Part shown: in pieces, positions 59,389 through 64,000 of the stretch
Layout: every line of letters begins with the position of its first letter
Position numbering within the stretch: position 1 is the first letter of the stretch
NCBI GenBank assembly: GCA_964653095.1
Contig: CAZZEH010000009.1
Span: 39,773-103,772, forward strand
DNA: 64,000 nucleotides
Direction of reading: 5' to 3'
Source: JAMLHH01 sp964653095
GTDB taxonomy: Bacteria > Bacteroidota > Bacteroidia > Chitinophagales > JADIYW01
The notes under the pieces: generated by a model
Database searches by the model: none
Seen by the model: only the letters and a program-made list of their open reading frames with translations
What the model was told of the DNA's origin: nothing
Position numbers and translations under genes: made by a program

Positions 59389-62300
59389 ATGAAAAGAAAC
59401 AGAAATAAGATTCTAAGTTTTTTAACACTTTTACTTTTAATCGTTCTCATCAGTTTATTTTGGCACTTTAAAGTCTCTCCCACCAAAATTGCTTTATATA
59501 ATTTCTCAAGTCATCAAGTCTCCAACATAGCTCTTTCCAACAAGGATCGCTTTATAAAATTTGAGAGAATTGATGTCGAAAATACCGATCAATTGTCCAA
59601 ATATGACTTTATTCTCGGTAATGGAATGGGATTAAAGGCGACACCCGAGCAACGTGAAAAACTAAAAGTCCTTTCAAGAAAAATACCTACCCATTTTATC
59701 ATGGCTTTCAATCCGGAAAACTATATATCCAGTATTGGCGTTCGGGATTTGGAAAAACTACAAGATTATCTGGATAATGGGAATCGCCAGAATTATCAAA
59801 ACATGGCGAGGTATGTGCGAAAATATATGGATAAGAAATTATTCTTTGCACATGAACCTCAGCCGACTCTTAAAAGTGAAAAAGATGTTTTTTTTCATAT
59901 AAAAGAGGATCTCGCTTTTCGTGATATCGAATCTTACGAAAAATATCTCAGAGAGAATAATCTCTATACAGAAAGTGGAAAAAGAATAGCAATTATTGCC
60001 GGGATACATGACCCGTTTAGTGGTGACAAACAGTTTTTGGACAGTACCATTATTTCGTTTCAAAACGCGGGATATAATGTGTATCCTGTTGTCAGTATGT
60101 TTGACAGGATTATGTTTCTCGAACAGATTCGTCCTGATGCAGTCATTTATTTTCCACACGGCAGATTGGTATTAAGCAATCCTGAAAAAGCCGTTGATTG
60201 GCTCAAAAAGTCTAACATCCCAATATTCACCCCTTTAACCATCGCAGAAACCGAAGAAGAATGGATGGATAACCCTATGGGAATGTTTGGAGGCTTTATG
60301 GGGCAAACGATTGTCTTGCCGGAATTAGACGGAGCTTTATATCCATACGTTTTATTTACACAGTACAAAAACAAAAATGGTCTTTATACCATCCGGGCGA
60401 TTCCTGAAAGGCTTAACAACTTCACCGCAATCGTCAACAATTACATTCAATTAAAATCCACCCCTAATAAGGACAAAAAGATTGTTATATGTTATTTTAA
60501 AAATACGGGTACAGGAGCATTAATGGCGCAAGGAATGGAAGTGGGAGTATCTCTGTTAAATGTTTTAAAGCGACTGCAGTCAGAGGGATACGATGTCGGA
60601 AACTTGCCCGATTCAGAGAAAGCTCTGTCTGAATTAATCAACAAATTTGGCAATATCTACGACCCGTCTGCTAAAAATGAGTTTGACAAATTTGTTGAAG
60701 AAGGAAACCCAATCTTAGTCGAAGCCGACAAATATGAAGAATGGCTCAAATCTTCCACCTCTAAAGAGACGTACGATGCCGTGATTAAAAAACATGGAAG
60801 AGCTGCAGGCAGTTTCATGTCTATCCAAAAAGATGGGAAAGATTACCTCGCAATTTCCGGATTCAAATTAGGTAACATCACTCTTTTACCCCAGCCTGCT
60901 GCCGCATTAAATAATGATGATGATTTTGAGATAAGTCATGGTGTCAAAGAAATTCCACCTCATTCATATATAGCACCTTATCTGTGGGTACAAAAAGAGC
61001 TGAAGCCGGATGCCTTCATTCATTTCGGCACACATGGAAGTTTAGAATTTACACCCACTAAACAGGTAGCTCTCTCAGGGAATGACTGGCCGGAGATTTT
61101 AATCGGAACGACTCCCCATTTCTACATATATACTATTGCAAATGTGGGAGAAAGTATGATGGCAAAAAGAAGAACGTATGCAGCTACCATTTCCTACTTA
61201 TCACCTGCTTTTGTGGAAACCAAAACGAGAGAGAGCTATAACGCCTTACAGACTGAAATCAGAAATTACTTCGCCACAGAAATGGATAAAAGAGATCAAC
61301 AATCTCTGAAAGTGAAGAAAATTGCAGTAGCAATGGGATTGCATCGTTTCTTACGTCTGGACAGCGTACTTACACGACCTTATGCTATTGATGAAATCGG
61401 CAAAATCGACAATTTTGCCGAAGAGGTTGCCAATGAAAAAATCAACGGTGAATATTATACTTTAGGACAACCCTACTCTGCTGAAAAAATCAATTCGACA
61501 GTATTGGCAATGAGTGCAGATCCGATTGCATACAGCCTATCCGCATTAGATAAGCACCGAGGAGTCATTACCGATGAAGATATCAAACGACAATCTGTAT
61601 TTACAGAGAAATACCTGAAGCCTGCTAAAAATCTGGTAATACAAATCCTTAACGGAAAGAAAGTGGATGATGGCTTTATCATTCAATTAGCAAAAATATC
61701 AGCTGAGGATTTACAACAAGCCAGAAAGATTTTAACTGAAAGCCCTGTCATCCCGGACTTATCTCAAAGTAATGACAATAGAAACAACTCAAAAATTCCC
61801 TACTTCGTTCGAGACACCCTGGAAAGTTGGGGATATGATATAGATAAAGATTTTGTCCCGGAAGAAGCGATTAACCGATTAAAAACACTTTGGCAAAGTA
61901 TTCCGAGTTTTGTTCAGAAAAAGTTAGATAAAAAATTCGGAACAATAGGAGAAATCGAAGCAGCCATACATGAAGGCAATAAAACTAAAAATCCTAAGAA
62001 CAAGAAAAGGGTGCCGGTCAAAGTTGTCATCACAGCTAAAGACAAGGAGAAAGCTCACGCTATCTTAGATTTAGAGAAAGCACTCTCTCATGTAATTGCA
62101 TATAAAAACAACTTACAAGAGAGTCCCGAATTAGAATTAAAAACACTGATAAATGGATTATCCGGAGGTTATATCAGCCCTTCTTCGGGAGGAGATGCCG
62201 TTGCCAATCCGGGTTCTGTCCCCACAGGGCATAATATGTATTCTATAAATGCAGAGAATACTCCTTCTAAAGATGCATGGAATACCGGAGTATTATTGGC

Positions 62301-63732
62301 AAAAAACACAATCAATGAATATTTGAAAAAACATGACGGGAAATATCCCGAAAAAATTGCTTACACTTTCTGGAGTGGTGAGTTTATGGAGACAAAAGGT
62401 GTTTCTATCGCCCAAGTGCTCTATTTATTGGGAGTCGAACCTATTTGGGATAATTTTGACCGCGTAGATAATGTACGATTGATTCCTTCTAAAGAATTGG
62501 GACGACCAAGAATAGATGTCATCATTCAGACTTCAGGGCAGTTCAGAGATTTGGCAGCTTCCAGAATGATTCTAATTTCAAAAGCGATTGAAATGGCCGC
62601 CAATTCCAAAGACGATGACTTTGGAAATAATATCAGAAAAGGAGTCGTAGAAATGGAAAAAGAACTAGTAGAAAAAGGAGTTGCACCTAATTTGGCAAGA
62701 AAACTTTCTAAGCGTAGAATTTTTGGAGGATTAGAAGGAGCATACGGTACCGGCATCCAAGAATATATATTAGCAGGAGACAAATGGGACAATAGTAGTG
62801 ACATAGCCTCGGTCTATATAAATAATATGGGAGCTTCCTATGATAGTGACAAAGAATGGGGCGATTTCCAGAAGGATGTATTCCGTGTCGCTTTACAGAA
62901 TACCGATGTTTTAATTCAACCGAGACAAAACAATACCTGGGGAGCTTTGAGCTTAGATCATGTTTACGAATTTATGGGGGGGCTGAATACAGCCATCCGA
63001 GAAGTCACAGGGAAAGACCCTGATGCCTATCTGGCAGATTACAGAAACCATCGAAATATGAGAATGCAGGAACTGAAGGAAGCTATTGGAGTGGAAGCCA
63101 AATCAACCATTTTTAATCCTGCCTATATCAAAGAAATGATGAAAGGCAAGGCTTCCTCTGCCGAACAATTGCAGGAAATTACTACAAACATGTACGGATG
63201 GAACTCTACACGCCCGGAAGTCATTGACCATGAAATGTGGGATGAACTGTATGAGACTTATATAGATGATCAATATAAGCTCGGCGTTCGTAAGTTCTTT
63301 GACGAAACTAATCCTGCAGCCCTACTCAATACTTCTGCCGTGATGCTGGAAACCATTAGAAAAGGAATGTGGGATGCTGCTCCGGAACAAATATCCTCTT
63401 TGGCAACTCTAAATTCAGAATTAATAGAAGTTGCAGGAGCAGCATCTTCTTCATTTATTTTAAACAATGAATCCTTGCAGAGCTTTATAGCTGAACAGTT
63501 GAGTCAGGAAAGGGGTAAAGCATACAAGAGTAACATTCAAGAAGCAAAAGAAGGGTTGGGAAAAGACATTGATGTAAGTGGTGCTAAAGTGTTAAAGAAA
63601 GAGCAAATCGGCTCTAACATGGAAAGTGAGAAAATGAATGTCGAATCAAATTGGTTGTTTGGGGGATTCGTTCTTACGTTCATTATAGCTATTTTTGCAC
63701 TTTACAGAGGAAGGAAGAAAAAAAGAATCTAA
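59389..63732 (+). CDS. hmuS: CobN/BchH-family membrane-anchored chelatase-like protein (HmuS-like)
   Basis: A 1447-aa protein. Residues about 9-27 are an N-terminal membrane segment; about 1424-1440 form a C-terminal one followed by a basic tail. Between them is a full CobN/Mg-chelatase H-type body: HFGTHGSLEFTPTKQVALSG near 545 (compare HxGxHGxLEWLPGK in CobN) and NPGSVPTGHNMYSIN near 940 (compare PTGRNFYS), plus RRIFGGLEGAYGTGIQEYI and NTWGALSLDHVYEFMGGL. Cobaltochelatases lack these two anchors and occur with CobS/CobT, which are absent here. In Porphyromonas and Bacteroides the homologue HmuS sits in a haem-uptake operon after a TonB receptor and acts on haem (dechelation). The context here fits that role. 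Confidence 0.85.
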   Translation: MKRNRNKILSFLTLLLLIVLISLFWHFKVSPTKIALYNFSSHQVSNIALSNKDRFIKFERIDVENTDQLSKYDFILGNGMGLKATPEQREKLKVLSRKIPTHFIMAFNPENYISSIGVRDLEKLQDYLDNGNRQNYQNMARYVRKYMDKKLFFAHEPQPTLKSEKDVFFHIKEDLAFRDIESYEKYLRENNLYTESGKRIAIIAGIHDPFSGDKQFLDSTIISFQNAGYNVYPVVSMFDRIMFLEQIRPDAVIYFPHGRLVLSNPEKAVDWLKKSNIPIFTPLTIAETEEEWMDNPMGMFGGFMGQTIVLPELDGALYPYVLFTQYKNKNGLYTIRAIPERLNNFTAIVNNYIQLKSTPNKDKKIVICYFKNTGTGALMAQGMEVGVSLLNVLKRLQSEGYDVGNLPDSEKALSELINKFGNIYDPSAKNEFDKFVEEGNPILVEADKYEEWLKSSTSKETYDAVIKKHGRAAGSFMSIQKDGKDYLAISGFKLGNITLLPQPAAALNNDDDFEISHGVKEIPPHSYIAPYLWVQKELKPDAFIHFGTHGSLEFTPTKQVALSGNDWPEILIGTTPHFYIYTIANVGESMMAKRRTYAATISYLSPAFVETKTRESYNALQTEIRNYFATEMDKRDQQSLKVKKIAVAMGLHRFLRLDSVLTRPYAIDEIGKIDNFAEEVANEKINGEYYTLGQPYSAEKINSTVLAMSADPIAYSLSALDKHRGVITDEDIKRQSVFTEKYLKPAKNLVIQILNGKKVDDGFIIQLAKISAEDLQQARKILTESPVIPDLSQSNDNRNNSKIPYFVRDTLESWGYDIDKDFVPEEAINRLKTLWQSIPSFVQKKLDKKFGTIGEIEAAIHEGNKTKNPKNKKRVPVKVVITAKDKEKAHAILDLEKALSHVIAYKNNLQESPELELKTLINGLSGGYISPSSGGDAVANPGSVPTGHNMYSINAENTPSKDAWNTGVLLAKNTINEYLKKHDGKYPEKIAYTFWSGEFMETKGVSIAQVLYLLGVEPIWDNFDRVDNVRLIPSKELGRPRIDVIIQTSGQFRDLAASRMILISKAIEMAANSKDDDFGNNIRKGVVEMEKELVEKGVAPNLARKLSKRRIFGGLEGAYGTGIQEYILAGDKWDNSSDIASVYINNMGASYDSDKEWGDFQKDVFRVALQNTDVLIQPRQNNTWGALSLDHVYEFMGGLNTAIREVTGKDPDAYLADYRNHRNMRMQELKEAIGVEAKSTIFNPAYIKEMMKGKASSAEQLQEITTNMYGWNSTRPEVIDHEMWDELYETYIDDQYKLGVRKFFDETNPAALLNTSAVMLETIRKGMWDAAPEQISSLATLNSELIEVAGAASSSFILNNESLQSFIAEQLSQERGKAYKSNIQEAKEGLGKDIDVSGAKVLKKEQIGSNMESEKMNVESNWLFGGFVLTFIIAIFALYRGRKKKRI

Positions 63733-63737
63733 AGCGA

Positions 63738-64000
63738 ATGTCAACAATAGTTCTTTTAGTTATATTTTTTGTACTATTCAATACTTCATTAAAGCTAAGT
63801 TTTTGGAAGTTTTGGGAAACCTCTGTTTTTGGTTTAGTGATGGGTACCTTTATTTGGGTAATTTATCCTTTTGCTATTTCCCAATCTTCAGTCGTTATTA
63901 ACAATCATTTATTTAATAATACGATCAGAGAGAATTTCACTGTCCTGCTGACTGTAGAGACATTTATTTACTTTGCATTTTGCTTCACCTTTCTATCACA
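63738..64000 (+). CDS. Membrane protein following hmuS, partial (possibly HmuT-like)
   Basis: ATG at 63738, 5 nt after the hmuS-like stop, opens a frame to the right edge (87 codons seen). It shows a short hydrophobic start (MSTIVLLVIFFVLFN), a second hydrophobic stretch (TSVFGLVMGTFIWVIYPFAIS) and a third (FTVLLTVETFIYFAFCFTFLS). In hmu operons small membrane proteins and an ExbB/MotA-type protein follow hmuS, so this may be the first of these, but only the context supports that. Confidence 0.6.
   Translation, partial: MSTIVLLVIFFVLFNTSLKLSFWKFWETSVFGLVMGTFIWVIYPFAISQSSVVINNHLFNNTIRENFTVLLTVETFIYFAFCFTFLS

Noticed and set aside
59389..63732. CobN subunit of cobaltochelatase for cobalamin synthesis
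   Set aside because: No other cobalamin genes are near, the protein has membrane anchors at both ends, and it follows a TonB receptor and lipoproteins, which fits HmuS better.

Overview
The window is chromosomal DNA of a member of the Bacteroidota. The evidence is the rpsL-rpsG-fusA-rpsJ to rplQ-carA gene order in one block, promoters of the TTG-N18-20-TAnnTTTG type, C-terminal type IX secretion (T9SS) sorting domains, TonB-dependent receptors with carboxypeptidase-like N-terminal domains, and low GC content. Genus cannot be fixed from the sequence alone. No rRNA, tRNA or CRISPR array was seen.

Layout. 1-3499 (-): most of a large NtrY-like membrane histidine kinase that runs off the left edge. 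3.9-8.2 kb: two divergent secreted alpha/beta hydrolases with T9SS sorting domains, one carrying six InlB-B-like repeats. 8.2-27.4 kb (-): a CarA homologue with a degenerate glutaminase site, then the fused str-S10-spc-alpha ribosomal block (rplQ back to rpsL) with rpoA, secY, map, infA, rpmJ and fusA, read from a canonical promoter at 27381-27410. 27.7-30.3 kb (-): a DnaQ/GIY-YIG fusion and dnaN. 30.3-33.8 kb (+): a glycosyltransferase and a PAS histidine kinase/REC-CRP regulator pair. 33.8-38.3 kb: an accessory, repeat-rich stretch with a small lipoprotein, an AAA_14/DUF4143 ATPase, an SdiA-regulated-domain protein, a truncated copy of that gene, and several MITE-like elements. 38.3-41.8 kb (-): three PepSY-like proteins and an OmpR-type two-component system. 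42.1-45.6 kb (+): a T9SS-sorted hydrolase-like protein and a lipoprotein, bracketed by an 88-bp direct repeat. 45.7-64 kb: an iron/tetrapyrrole acquisition region.

The iron region has three blocks. On the minus strand are a siderophore-type TonB receptor and a PepSY membrane protein (XusA/XusC-like pair). On the plus strand is a DevA-DevB-DevC-TolC-like exporter. Then comes a plus-strand operon of lipoprotein, TonB receptor, propeller lipoprotein (DUF4374/XusB-like), CobN-like membrane protein (HmuS-like) and a membrane protein cut by the right edge. The receptor promoter at 49.4 kb and the operon leader at 54.3-54.4 kb share two sequence signals: AATACCTAA repeats, and an imperfect palindrome around TTAGACTAA near the predicted transcription start. 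This suggests the two blocks form one regulon.

The signals I consider most worth following are: loss of the catalytic triad in CarA; the shared operators and composite haem/xenosiderophore locus; an attenuator-like terminator between the lipoprotein and its receptor; a short element inserted into another repeat, with an 11-bp target duplication and an empty-site counterpart in the same window; and tandem 11-bp repeats ahead of both the response regulator and the PepSY operon.
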